NCBI GenBank assembly: GCA_963660385.1 | Contig: CAVKWQ010000030.1 | Coordinates: 1-20,414, forward strand | Reading direction: 5' to 3' | Length of the DNA: 20,414 bases | Source: Avelusimicrobium sp963660385 | Lineage (GTDB): Bacteria; Elusimicrobiota; Elusimicrobia; Elusimicrobiales; Elusimicrobiaceae | In this document: positions 7,801 to 13,952 of the stretch, in pieces | How positions within the stretch are numbered: position 1 is the first letter of the stretch | How the letters are laid out: each line of letters starts with the position of its first letter | Program-made: the position numbers and the translations under genes | Notes under the pieces: generated by a model | Database searches by the model: none | Told to the model about the DNA's origin: nothing | What the model saw: the letters and a program-made list of their open reading frames with translations, nothing else

Positions 7801-10034
7801 AGGATAAAAGTGATAATGTGGTGGTGGAAATTGCCACTGGAAAAGATAATGCCGAAGTGGTAAGTTTTTACCGTTTGGATAAAGACAAACTGGATAAAAA
7901 AATAAAACGAACCAACCGAAACGGGGGGCAAGCCGTTAAAACGCATATGCGTGGTCCAAGCCCAATTAGGACTCCTTCGGTTGATTCTACCAATAGTATA
8001 GCCAATACGGAGCCTGTTTTCAAGGGGGGACGTGAGCAATACGAGATTGATTTTAGAAAGGAACTCTCGCCGGAAGGGGAACAAATGCAGGCGGCGGTGT
8101 TTGACTTTAACGCTAAAAAAGCCATTTTTAAGGCGGCGCTGGATGCGTACGGTTTGGAAACGGCCGACCAAGTGCTTGCCAAAATGTACGAATTGCAAAA
8201 TGACAAAATGCAAATTACCAACTACGGTTGGGTAAAGGACGAGCAGGAGGGCGACCTGGTGGATGGCGTTTGGGATAACGGCGTTTACTATACCAGTAAC
8301 CGCCCGCGCGTGCAAACCATTACCCGCGAGGAATTAATAACCTTTTGGCTTTGGAGCCAAGACCACGAAATTGTGGAGGGGAAAGACGGAAAAGCACAGG
8401 ATTTGGGGCTCTGCGGGCGCTTACTGCGGGCCTACGGAAAGGACCAATTAAATGCAATGCTTGATAAACTATCCCCGCAGGATAAACAGTATGGCCGTAA
8501 TTTGCAGAAAATACTGGCTGACGTACACGCAATGGAAAGCGAAGCGCACCAACGCATTTACGGGTTTCCGCTGCCGCAGAAGGAAAATTATTTCCCCAGC
8601 GTAACGGAACGCATTACGGACGCGATAGACTACAAACAACAGTTTATTGACAATGCCAAGGCGCCCAGTTTTATTAAAAGCCGGACCCTTAGCAAAATGC
8701 CCGTTCAGGCCATTTGCAGCCCTACGCAACTGGTGCTTACGCATATGAAGCGGGCGAGTGAGTTTATCTTTGAGGCCGAAAAATACACCCGGCTTAGAAG
8801 AATATTTTTGCAAAGCGATGTGGAAAGCGCGTTCTGGGCCAAATTCGGCCAAAGCGACGGAAAGAAATTATTTGATAAACTCAAAGACTTAATTGCCCAA
8901 CAGGGGCCTGCCGCCCCCAAGCCGCACGGCGAACTGTGGGCAATGAGCAGTAAACTGTTAAACGGGTGGGTAAAATCCGCCCTGGGGCTTAAAGTAATGA
9001 CGGGGGTAAAGCAGTTTGCCTCGTGCGTGAGTTTTGCCGAAGTAATGCCCGCAGACAAGTGGCTTAAATACTTTGCTTACGGCCTGGCGCACCCAATGGA
9101 AACCGCCCAATATATGAAAGCCCAAAGCCCCTATATTGAGGTACGCTACGAAACGGGCGGATTAAACGAATCCGTCGCCCGCGCAATGGCGCAGGACGAA
9201 CTGGCACCCATTAAAACGAAATGGAATAACCTAACCAATTTGCTTTTGCTTAATACCCGTATGGGGGATAAGGCCAGTTTGATTTTTGGCGGATATCCCT
9301 ATATGCGTTATTTACAGGAGCAAGGAATAAGCGCGCAGGAAGCCGCACGGCTGTTTGAACTGCAAGCCGTACGCACCCTGCAAAGCAGTTTAAAGGCGAA
9401 CCTTTCTGTGGGGCAGGCCAACGGGGACGATATGGGCGCACGTTTGTTTATGCTGTTTAAAAACCAGCAGTTACAGTATGTGCGCCGCTTGGCCGATGTG
9501 TATGTTCAGTACAAAAACGGCGAGGTTCCCTTGCGGCAACTGGGTAAAACCGCCCTGTTGTATTTGGCAGTAAATCCGTTAGTGTATGTAATGCTGGGGA
9601 TTGGGTGGCCTTCTGCCGATGACGACGACCGGGAAAAGGATTACTTCCGCCTGGCTTCCGCCCCGGTTACGCAGTTCTTTGATGCGTGGCCTTTTGGCGG
9701 CGGAGTATCGGAATTTTTGCTGGAAAATACCTGCAATGTAATACGTGGGAAAAAACTGGCTTCGGCCTCCCAGTTGGGGCTGCCTATGCTGGAAGACTTT
9801 GTACGGGACATTAACCGGGCCATAAAAACCGTAAACCAAGACGATATCCCCGCCACGGAGGCCGTAGCGGCGTGGCTGGAATTTGCCAAGTATTTTGGAG
9901 TACCGTTTGGAACACTAACCAATATGGCCACAGGCGCCAAGGATTTGGTTACCGGACACCCAGTGCGCGGGGCTTTGAAGGAACTGGGATTTAGCAAAAA
10001 CCGTGCCGGAAAAATAACCGGGGAAAAGGAGTAA
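1809..10034 (+). CDS. Giant phage polyvalent protein: MuF-C, LPD3 and nuclease-like cassettes plus HExxH peptidase
   Basis: This 2741-residue protein matches the plan of phage and conjugative-element polyvalent proteins, which enter the host with the DNA and carry many effector or counter-defence domains. Order seen: a charged helical N-terminus with a likely coiled coil (about 140-190); cassette 1 (194-368, with the HIKEKH motif, nuclease-like of the barnase/EndoU/RelE type); cassette 2 (369-563, LPD3-like); cassette 3 (564-782, MuF C-terminal-like); cassette 4 (about 783-1015, LPD3-like); a metallopeptidase-type domain with H1045-E1046-x-x-H1049 and candidate third ligands E1093 or E1100; a long helical scaffold (about 1160-1735); an LPD3 cassette (about 1736-1897); a nuclease-like cassette (1898-2061); and a C-terminal scaffold with hydrophobic segments near 2395-2425 and 2578-2602. 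The frame is open throughout. The ATG at 1809 has only a weak GGCGGA nearby, and the N-terminus may be truncated. Domain names rest on recalled family patterns. Enzymatic activities are inferred. Confidence 0.85.
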   Translation: MILNRASKKLQDKGIKKELADKMVLNMAKATATPENNAQVHKILSNATSPLVYPNGDVEQGAQAFKASVDKARSPDRETTRKMYEVAERTEQKALAAGYDTDSAALLGNLEQSRANSVLNVAGLKPGEFEMTEVDFENAPVQDNTEAVQAAVAAQREQWKREYEEQQARKAQEQATANEEFDRKLAEANLQPEDILFQSAAMYKNKANSLAEFKDFAVNNKGNEQEDNKSFYRFTNKDGVQIDVPFERALHIKEKHHLTDQQLDVAEKELNKAEYAVLMPDVGEYQGKQVKIKVNTSLGKMGAVLEILPNGRVFLDTAFFDSDANIDNWAKENHPNAPSKKPVFIGGGTISIADIMREIKGNKSGTFDSANPNIYLQEDITEVDLTAPFADIAKLPADQRAQQVESSLNALIGQAMDTATPPLQIQITADNKVHIKNSNVKLKNGKLKRHQTALTTLEKIVNAAQKTDRKGEVDASHNTSKKTLAHKANVEEYVYFQAPVKIGEDTFLVELATERVKGQDKNLLDLYNVRVKRNPTAAHLSTLPQGSSTDRITNNEAFVKAQESANPNIYLKENIENVRPSIADIFGADAQTTVQFKENVKTVLSDENISNKQQVEMGQLPPLYTELGLPQQDLKTNKLALRKALGLLTPQELAEHKDWHNHNVPQETIDNLPALLSDPVAVLRSNTKNGSFVAVLDSEVQGKPVVAIVSPNPRKGGYTFIPSVYERNNYETFLKTTAEKGNLLYWDKNRMSLPGALTQAAIIGNDIPIDNITTKEDVVKAQEGVNPEEITEIHDQQTGETIPLEMNLNIKPFKPVELKSEVLPRVENAREAKRQIVNSIFGEKQQIIISNDGKNFTVSRSAVKKMFNTAMKDAMDIAAHNHLTLEQRRELYHEASEQVLQALRVFETAQLILSHKDVKNVPGRVIHRYGNVFNYKGKPYLAMFVNKEDGSFSTIHLYDLQTEENKYTAGISGVINNPSQQRYTNSIDEMVRFVKRKIAKYNNNVSGKQKVFNQGEARGSVTLNERAHEAIIRVFNQADPSTVVHELAHIYLTMINQAARVSADPEFAIFLKDLTAWLGEPGENGEYSRAQQETFARGFEGYLAEGKAPNKELEGVFAKFARWLAEVYEGVKDYLQISPEVRRVFDRLLAPEETISRSRVGDKIEAAKQLVEKIKRGQGPEIDGLTVADMKALLKTISTRKPKRPANHLLKDLRKYGAEYGNAGQIDKEAYKNARVYDKKGGIDDRPDVWLQKMGYMDFEDTTPETLQAAYDLVQKALDGEEVYRLEDQAQAENAQAYEENLNTVLQVFPDIKTAKETLSAIATLEQNGYRAVDKKDLTDLTQLVNVLGRMAAKLESEEIKAKEGALGEKANKIEEDAKRLKKRLMDELDKRQLENKEPMKNLLRAAKSTEDIHLAATALLDQLEKAWENTNEGKAEKALLAAPNTNWDKVRVDLLKRFNEIIGQTGEEVKAAQKVLNDLNGRILSEQQAQAKEKAEAVLKKANLEGRYVRAMEDAVRGLPHIYPADVRKKIAVLARSQRRFRLLNDKSITDFIGDVKKIQEANYKKYMSGKLGQLFSRKVYEKVGSAKRSKYSLLAKQFIEDGAQIWHLSEADLQTRYKEVIEHLDPNNAPDPWTALLNSVLALRAAPSLVPMKRFEEIYETALSAVRGDAQAKRLEILIANTRESQLRQAVLRALEKRQIPLGTVAYLLRGGTDFQTMLSVLFGKGKFDKYENSAKNNSKLKNNLSQNAKSVSSIRTTFVGNMPDIKEQMFAWYQKNLQGRKVTNPTLGEVLFSRKGISEVEGKALNETKAQFVMALWNIIEKGEVVGESAATHTPNIKKFYFIQAKIELDGNPKIVQADIAEDRYGKKFYYLSDIKENLREETRSHNPSVSKATNSIANTEPVFKGAPTLEDYKNPSRDFVLPAVPAEITAQLGVENKPVLLKKNIIEKNKLHHKELPLEDYNGILERGLYTPNLVLQTNPQERPNYFNFIFEGKDKSDNVVVEIATGKDNAEVVSFYRLDKDKLDKKIKRTNRNGGQAVKTHMRGPSPIRTPSVDSTNSIANTEPVFKGGREQYEIDFRKELSPEGEQMQAAVFDFNAKKAIFKAALDAYGLETADQVLAKMYELQNDKMQITNYGWVKDEQEGDLVDGVWDNGVYYTSNRPRVQTITREELITFWLWSQDHEIVEGKDGKAQDLGLCGRLLRAYGKDQLNAMLDKLSPQDKQYGRNLQKILADVHAMESEAHQRIYGFPLPQKENYFPSVTERITDAIDYKQQFIDNAKAPSFIKSRTLSKMPVQAICSPTQLVLTHMKRASEFIFEAEKYTRLRRIFLQSDVESAFWAKFGQSDGKKLFDKLKDLIAQQGPAAPKPHGELWAMSSKLLNGWVKSALGLKVMTGVKQFASCVSFAEVMPADKWLKYFAYGLAHPMETAQYMKAQSPYIEVRYETGGLNESVARAMAQDELAPIKTKWNNLTNLLLLNTRMGDKASLIFGGYPYMRYLQEQGISAQEAARLFELQAVRTLQSSLKANLSVGQANGDDMGARLFMLFKNQQLQYVRRLADVYVQYKNGEVPLRQLGKTALLYLAVNPLVYVMLGIGWPSADDDDREKDYFRLASAPVTQFFDAWPFGGGVSEFLLENTCNVIRGKKLASASQLGLPMLEDFVRDINRAIKTVNQDDIPATEAVAAWLEFAKYFGVPFGTLTNMATGAKDLVTGHPVRGALKELGFSKNRAGKITGEKE
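2913..2948 (+). repeat. Cassette-border linker repeat, copy 1
   Basis: This 36-bp segment encodes SANPNIYLQEDI (residues 369-380). It matches the segment at 3498-3533 at 32 of 36 bases, and the two are 585 bp (195 codons) apart. It lies at the junction between the first nuclease-like cassette and the LPD3-like cassette of the giant protein. Confidence 0.8.
3481..3533 (+). repeat. Cassette-border linker repeat, copy 2
   Basis: The 17 bases at 3481-3497 recur exactly at 4141-4157, and 3498-3533 repeats 2913-2948 (32 of 36). This copy marks the junction between the LPD3-like and MuF-C-like cassettes. It encodes a linker containing VKAQESANPNIYLKEN. Confidence 0.8.
4141..4170 (+). repeat. Cassette-border linker repeat, copy 3 (partial)
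   Basis: The 17 bases at 4141-4157 are identical to 3481-3497, 660 bp (220 codons) away, and code for VKAQE. The next codons (GVNPEE) are a diverged form of SANPNI. This marks the end of the MuF-C-like cassette. Confidence 0.7.
7495..7536 (+). repeat. Direct repeat at left border of nuclease-like cassette
   Basis: These 42 bases recur at 7987-8028 with a single mismatch, 492 bp (164 codons) apart and in the same frame. Both copies encode NSIANTEPVFKG (residues 1898-1909 and 2062-2073). The DNA between them encodes one nuclease-like cassette in the giant protein. Confidence 0.9.
7987..8028 (+). repeat. Direct repeat at right border of nuclease-like cassette
   Basis: This is the second copy of the 42-bp repeat at 7495-7536, with one mismatch at 7991. 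Right after it the helical scaffold of the giant protein resumes and base composition returns to the GC-rich level of the scaffold. Confidence 0.9.
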
Positions 10035-10523
10035 AGGCAAAAGGACGACCTAGTTTAATAACGACAGATTCTGGACTACGACTTTCCAGAATGACGGCTA
10101 ATTGATAACGGCAGATTCCCGACTACGACACTCGGGAATGACGGCGGGGCGACACTCGGGAATGACGGCGGGGCGACACTCGGGAATGACGGCGGGGCGA
10201 CGCTCGGGAATGACAAAAGAGGGGGAACGCTCGGGAATGACGGCTAAAAACAAGGGCCACGGCAAACGGCCCAAGAGGAAAACAACAGATTCTGGACTAC
10301 GACTTTCCAGAATGACGGCTAATTGATAACGGCAGATTCCCGACTATGACACTCGGGAATGACGGCCTTAACGGATTCCCGCACCCTATGGGGTGCCACC
10401 AAGCGGTAAAGGTGGCAGTTCAGAATGACGGCTAATTGATAACGACGGATTCCCGACTAAGACGCTCGGGAATGACAAAAGAGGGGAAAACCCCGGGAAG
10501 GACAACAAAAAAGGAGCAAGGAA
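10035..10523. repeat. Palindromic repeat array 1 (upstream of tail-fibre gene)
   Basis: This 489-bp gap has no real gene and is built from palindromic units. Type A (ATTCCCGA / TCGGGAAT, followed by GACGGC) lies at 10114-10145, 10335-10366 and 10448-10476. Type B (ATTCTGGA / TCCAGAAT) lies at 10067-10098 and 10288-10319. Type C (GCCACC / GGTGGC) lies at 10390-10432. A GGGCC/GGCCC hairpin lies at 10254-10272. Short spacers such as CTAATTGATAACG recur between units. On the transcript these would fold into successive hairpins between the giant gene and the tail-fibre gene. Roles as terminators, attenuators or recombination tracts are inference. An AAGGAG Shine-Dalgarno at 10511-10516 follows the array. 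Confidence 0.9.
10127..10214 (+). repeat. 24-bp tandem repeat, about 3.7 copies
   Basis: The right arm of the type A palindrome plus GGCGGGGC is repeated in tandem: 10127-10150, 10151-10174, 10175-10198 and a partial, slightly diverged copy at 10199-10214. The copies are almost identical, which points to recent slippage or unequal recombination. Because 24 is a multiple of three, the tandem keeps one frame open and makes a false ORF of repeated RHSGMTAG. Confidence 0.9.
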
Positions 10524-12197
10524 ATGAGTATCTCTACCACTGTAACAAAAGTAACTTACCAAGGCGACGGACAAAACCGCCGCTTTGAAATCCCGTTCCC
10601 GTTTTTAAACGAAACGGATGTGCGCGTTCTGCTGACAGCCGAAAGCGGGGCGGAAACGGACCTGACGGACCGAGTGCAGGTGGACCCGTCCGGCGCGTTT
10701 TTGACCTATCCCAAGGACGCAGGGGAGCCCCTATCCAAGGGAGCACGGCTGACGGTTTTCCGCCAAACGGCCCCTACGCAGGAAAATGACCTTATTCAAC
10801 AGGCGGTACTTCATAAAGAGAGTTTGGAAAAATCCTTAGACAAACTGACAATGATTGCGCAGGAAATACGGGAGCGTTTAACGCGTACCGTGTCCGTAGG
10901 GGTGGCGGACGAGGGCACTCCGTCCGTGGATAGTTTGGTTAGCGATATGCGCGCGCTCTATGGCGACATTATGGAACAGGCCGATAAGGCATCAGAAGAA
11001 GCGCAGAAGGCCATTAAGGCTGCTGTGGAAGCCTACGAACAGGCCGAAAAGTTATATGCCACCGTGGAGTATTACGACGCCGGCACGCCCGCTTTAAACT
11101 ATAACGGCAGTTTGACAAGCGTAAAACTGCACGAATCCTACAAGGCGGACGGAAATACGCTTAAAGTGTTTGTAAACGGCAAACTGGTACGCCGCGGGGC
11201 GGACAAAGACTATGTGGAAGTGGTGGACCCGGAACTTGCCAAGGGTGGGGACGACTATGGCGACACCGTAACCTTTAACACGCCGCTTACGGCCGGCGAC
11301 CAACTGGTTTTTATGTTTTCCGACACGCTGACAATGCCGGGAGGCGAAGTTGCACAGGCCGCCGCGCTGGCTGCCGAAACCGCCCAAACGGCGGCTTCCT
11401 CTGCCGAGGCCAGCGCCAAAGAAGCCAAGGAAAGTGCGCAGACCTTTATCCCCAAACAAATCGGCGAAGTTTACCAAAGCCAAAGCGCTCTGTCTGCTGA
11501 TAACGTGGGGGCCTTGCCCGCCTGGACGGGGCAACTGGTATCGGACGCCAAAAGCATTTGGCCTGCCCTATACAACTTTGTGTCCGCACACACGGAGTTG
11601 CAAAAATTAAAGACCGAGTACAACGCGCTTTTGGCGCAAAACGGTACGGTTCTGTTTTATGTATTGGACGACGAGGGAGAGGGAAACCTGCGGTTGCCCG
11701 TTTATAAGCGCAACGCCGCCAGCAGCGGGGCGCTGGTTTCCGCTACCGCGCCCGATTATACAAAGGCTGAAACGGTGCCCAACAGCGGTTCAGCCAAACA
11801 GGACGGCTACTTAGTGGTGTTTACCCGCAACTATGGGGAAAACGGTTATACCAATGTGGTATTGGACGAAAAAGCCATAAAAATAAACGCAAGCGATTGG
11901 AGTAAACACAACAACGGTTCCGGCAACGCTACCACCCTGCGCGTAAAGAAAGGGCAGAACTACCGTGTGGAGGGAAACTTTGTAGAAAGTGCCGTTACGT
12001 TTGTGCCCTGTATGGGCCTGCACGATGAGGACGCCCAGTATGACTACCCGTGGATTGTGGCCGCCAACGCCATTGAGGGCCTGATTAAACACAATGGCGG
12101 GTTTATTTCCGTGCGGGAATACTCCCGCGCAGAGTGGGATGCGCTGAGCGTAAAGCCCAATAGGGAATTATCGCTTATTGAGGAAGAGTTGGTGTGA
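10524..12197 (+). CDS. Phage tail-fibre protein with T7-type N-terminal domain
   Basis: This 557-residue protein begins with a domain of the kind that attaches podovirus tail fibres and tailspikes to the tail. Near residues 10-30 it has the pattern Y-x-G-D-G ... F-x-I-P-F-P-F-L, followed by a beta-rich stretch ending in V-F-R-Q-T-A-P-T-Q-E-N-D. A helical, Ala/Glu-rich region follows (about 95-180), then a second beta segment (about 190-275), an Ala-rich coiled-coil-like stretch (about 277-310) and a receptor-side domain that starts with QIGEVYQSQSAL, which resembles tail-collar-type modules. The protein most likely forms the adsorption fibre. The ATG at 10524 has AAGGAG 7 bases upstream. Repeat arrays lie on both sides, so the gene sits as an isolated cassette. 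Host receptor and any depolymerase activity cannot be judged. Confidence 0.8.
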   Translation: MSISTTVTKVTYQGDGQNRRFEIPFPFLNETDVRVLLTAESGAETDLTDRVQVDPSGAFLTYPKDAGEPLSKGARLTVFRQTAPTQENDLIQQAVLHKESLEKSLDKLTMIAQEIRERLTRTVSVGVADEGTPSVDSLVSDMRALYGDIMEQADKASEEAQKAIKAAVEAYEQAEKLYATVEYYDAGTPALNYNGSLTSVKLHESYKADGNTLKVFVNGKLVRRGADKDYVEVVDPELAKGGDDYGDTVTFNTPLTAGDQLVFMFSDTLTMPGGEVAQAAALAAETAQTAASSAEASAKEAKESAQTFIPKQIGEVYQSQSALSADNVGALPAWTGQLVSDAKSIWPALYNFVSAHTELQKLKTEYNALLAQNGTVLFYVLDDEGEGNLRLPVYKRNAASSGALVSATAPDYTKAETVPNSGSAKQDGYLVVFTRNYGENGYTNVVLDEKAIKINASDWSKHNNGSGNATTLRVKKGQNYRVEGNFVESAVTFVPCMGLHDEDAQYDYPWIVAANAIEGLIKHNGGFISVREYSRAEWDALSVKPNRELSLIEEELV

Positions 12198-12757
12198 GGC
12201 TTTATTGATAACGGCAACGACAGATTCCCGACTACGACACTCGGGAATGACGGCAAAAAGCAAAGGGCCACGGCGAACGGCCCAAGAGGAAAACAACAGA
12301 TTCTGGACTACAACCTTCCAGAATGACGCTAGTGTTTTTAACGGCAACAGAAAACAACCCAAGGGGTGCCGCCAAGCGGTAAGGGCGGCAGTTCAGAATG
12401 ACGGCCTAGTTTTATAACAACGGATTCCCGACTACGACACTCGGGAATGACGGCAGGGCGACCCTTGGGAATGACGGCAAAAAGCAAAGGGCCACGGCGA
12501 ACGGCCCAAGAGGAAAACGACAGATTCTGGAACGCTCCGCGTCGGCTACCTTCCAGAATGACGCTAGTGTTTTTAACGGCAACAGAAAACTACCTAAAAG
12601 GTAGGTCCTGAAAACCTATTGATAGACCCCGTACAAAAACACTACGGGGTGCCGCCAAGCGGTAAGGGCGGCAGTTCAGGACGACGGCCGAGTTTTATAA
12701 CAACGGATTCCCGACTAAGGCACTCGGGAATGACGGCATTTAAAAAGGTAAAGAATT
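12198..12757. repeat. Palindromic repeat array 2 (downstream of tail-fibre gene)
   Basis: This 560-bp gap holds the same units as 10035-10523 and no convincing gene. Type A: 12223-12254, 12423-12454 (with an extra 24-bp half-unit to 12478) and 12706-12737. The GGGCC/GGCCC hairpin: 12265-12283 and 12489-12507. Type B: 12299-12327 and 12523-12563, the latter with an enlarged loop. Type C: 12363-12405 and 12625-12688, the latter extended by a CCCCGTA/TACGGGG stem. The order A, hairpin, B, C occurs twice here and once (with an extra A) in array 1, so a composite block seems to have been duplicated. A weak AAAGGTAAAG ribosome-binding site precedes the next gene. Confidence 0.9.
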
Positions 12758-13951
12758 ATGACAATAGCATTGAACGGTAAAAGATATGTAAAAGTATATT
12801 TAAACGGTAAGGAATACGGTACCGCCTATTTCAATAGGAAACTGGTACTCTTTGCCCCGGATTATAACCAGTATCTGCTGGCTAAGCCCGAAGTGTATCT
12901 AACGGCCGGGCGTAATTACTTTCTGGGGTACAATACCACCCCACAAGTGATAAGCGACCAGGTAAGCGGCGAGACTTTGGGCACAAGCCCTTTTGAAATA
13001 CAGTTTGCCGTAAGCCGCGATTACTTTGCCAGCGGTACGCGCTACCTGTTTGAAGTGCCCGGTATGGTGCGTGTAAAGAGTGAGGGGGAAAAACTGGGGC
13101 TTTATTTCCCCTGGGAAGAGTTGCCCAAATGGAAATATCTGCCTGCCTCGGCCCTGACGGACGGGTGGAACAATGTGCTTTTAAAACAGGACGGCGTAAA
13201 ACTGACGGTAAGCATAAACGGCAAAACCTTCACGCTATTGGATTCTACGGGTGCAGAGAAGCATATTTGCTATGCGTGCGTGGATTCCTCGTCCTACATT
13301 CAACTGGCCAAGGTGGCCCCGCTGGCAACGGCCCAACATTGGGAAATCAAAACCACTTACCAATACAAAACAGGCGGTGGGGCTTTCCCGGTGGTATTCG
13401 GCTACTCCGGCGGGACGGATTATCAGGCCCCGTGCCTGGCTACGGAAGGCGGATATTTCCGGCTGTTTCTATCCTCTTCGGGCGGCTCCTGGAACCTAAA
13501 TACGGCCCTGTCATCGTTAAAGCCTGTGGACGGCGAAATATACGATTTTAAGGCCGGATTTACGGGCAGTACGTATTATTTGGATTACCGCCTTAATGGC
13601 TCGGGCACGGATTATACGCGCGTGTTTGAACTGAACTCCACCGACAAGGTGGCCTGTACCGTACCGTTTTGGTTTGATAACCTCTCGCTAAACAGCAATT
13701 ATTGGAGCAAGGGGTTTGTGGATTTGACGGCTACCCAAATTACCTATGGCCTAAAAACCGGCCAAGGCACAAGCACGGTTACCTTTTTTGACGGGAAAAC
13801 AGCCAAGGCTGGGGTGGACTATACAGCCCGTAAAATGGCTGCAAGCAGCCGCATTTTCGGCCAAATGCTGCCGGAATTGGACTGCGGTGCCCTGAACGTG
13901 TTTACGGGCTGGGAAGAACTTAAAAATTTGAAACTGACGAAAGGAGCATAA
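12758..13951 (+). CDS. Phage tail-associated protein, possibly concanavalin A/LamG-like
   Basis: This 397-residue protein is beta-rich and without membrane segments. Two regions look like lectin/LamG-type jelly rolls: about 40-185 (with DGWNNVLLKQDGVKLTVSING) and about 190-345 (with KPVDGEIYDFKAGF and WSKGFVDLTATQI). Such folds are common in phage tail appendages that bind surface sugars, so a receptor-binding or decoration role is inferred from fold-like pattern and position. The short N-terminus (about 1-35, LNGKRYVKVYLNGKEYGTAY) may be an assembly segment. The gene ends one base before the next tail gene and is clearly co-transcribed with it. Confidence is high that it is a gene and moderate for its function. 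Confidence 0.7.
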   Translation: MTIALNGKRYVKVYLNGKEYGTAYFNRKLVLFAPDYNQYLLAKPEVYLTAGRNYFLGYNTTPQVISDQVSGETLGTSPFEIQFAVSRDYFASGTRYLFEVPGMVRVKSEGEKLGLYFPWEELPKWKYLPASALTDGWNNVLLKQDGVKLTVSINGKTFTLLDSTGAEKHICYACVDSSSYIQLAKVAPLATAQHWEIKTTYQYKTGGGAFPVVFGYSGGTDYQAPCLATEGGYFRLFLSSSGGSWNLNTALSSLKPVDGEIYDFKAGFTGSTYYLDYRLNGSGTDYTRVFELNSTDKVACTVPFWFDNLSLNSNYWSKGFVDLTATQITYGLKTGQGTSTVTFFDGKTAKAGVDYTARKMAASSRIFGQMLPELDCGALNVFTGWEELKNLKLTKGA

Positions 13952-13952
13952 T

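Noticed and set aside
7746..8315. 189-residue minus-strand ORF
   Set aside because: It is a shadow of the giant gene and spans the scaffold and cassette; no recognisable protein features.
10127..10214. Possible CRISPR array
   Set aside because: The copies are directly adjacent with no unique spacers, and no cas gene is present; it is a simple tandem repeat.
10102..10326. 74-residue plus-strand ORF with RHSGMTAG repeats
   Set aside because: It is the translation of the 24-bp tandem and palindromic repeats; it has no ribosome-binding site and no domain.
12178..12417. 79-residue plus-strand ORF after the tail-fibre gene
   Set aside because: It lies mostly in repeat array 2 and partly in another frame of the tail-fibre gene; the sequence is repeat-derived.
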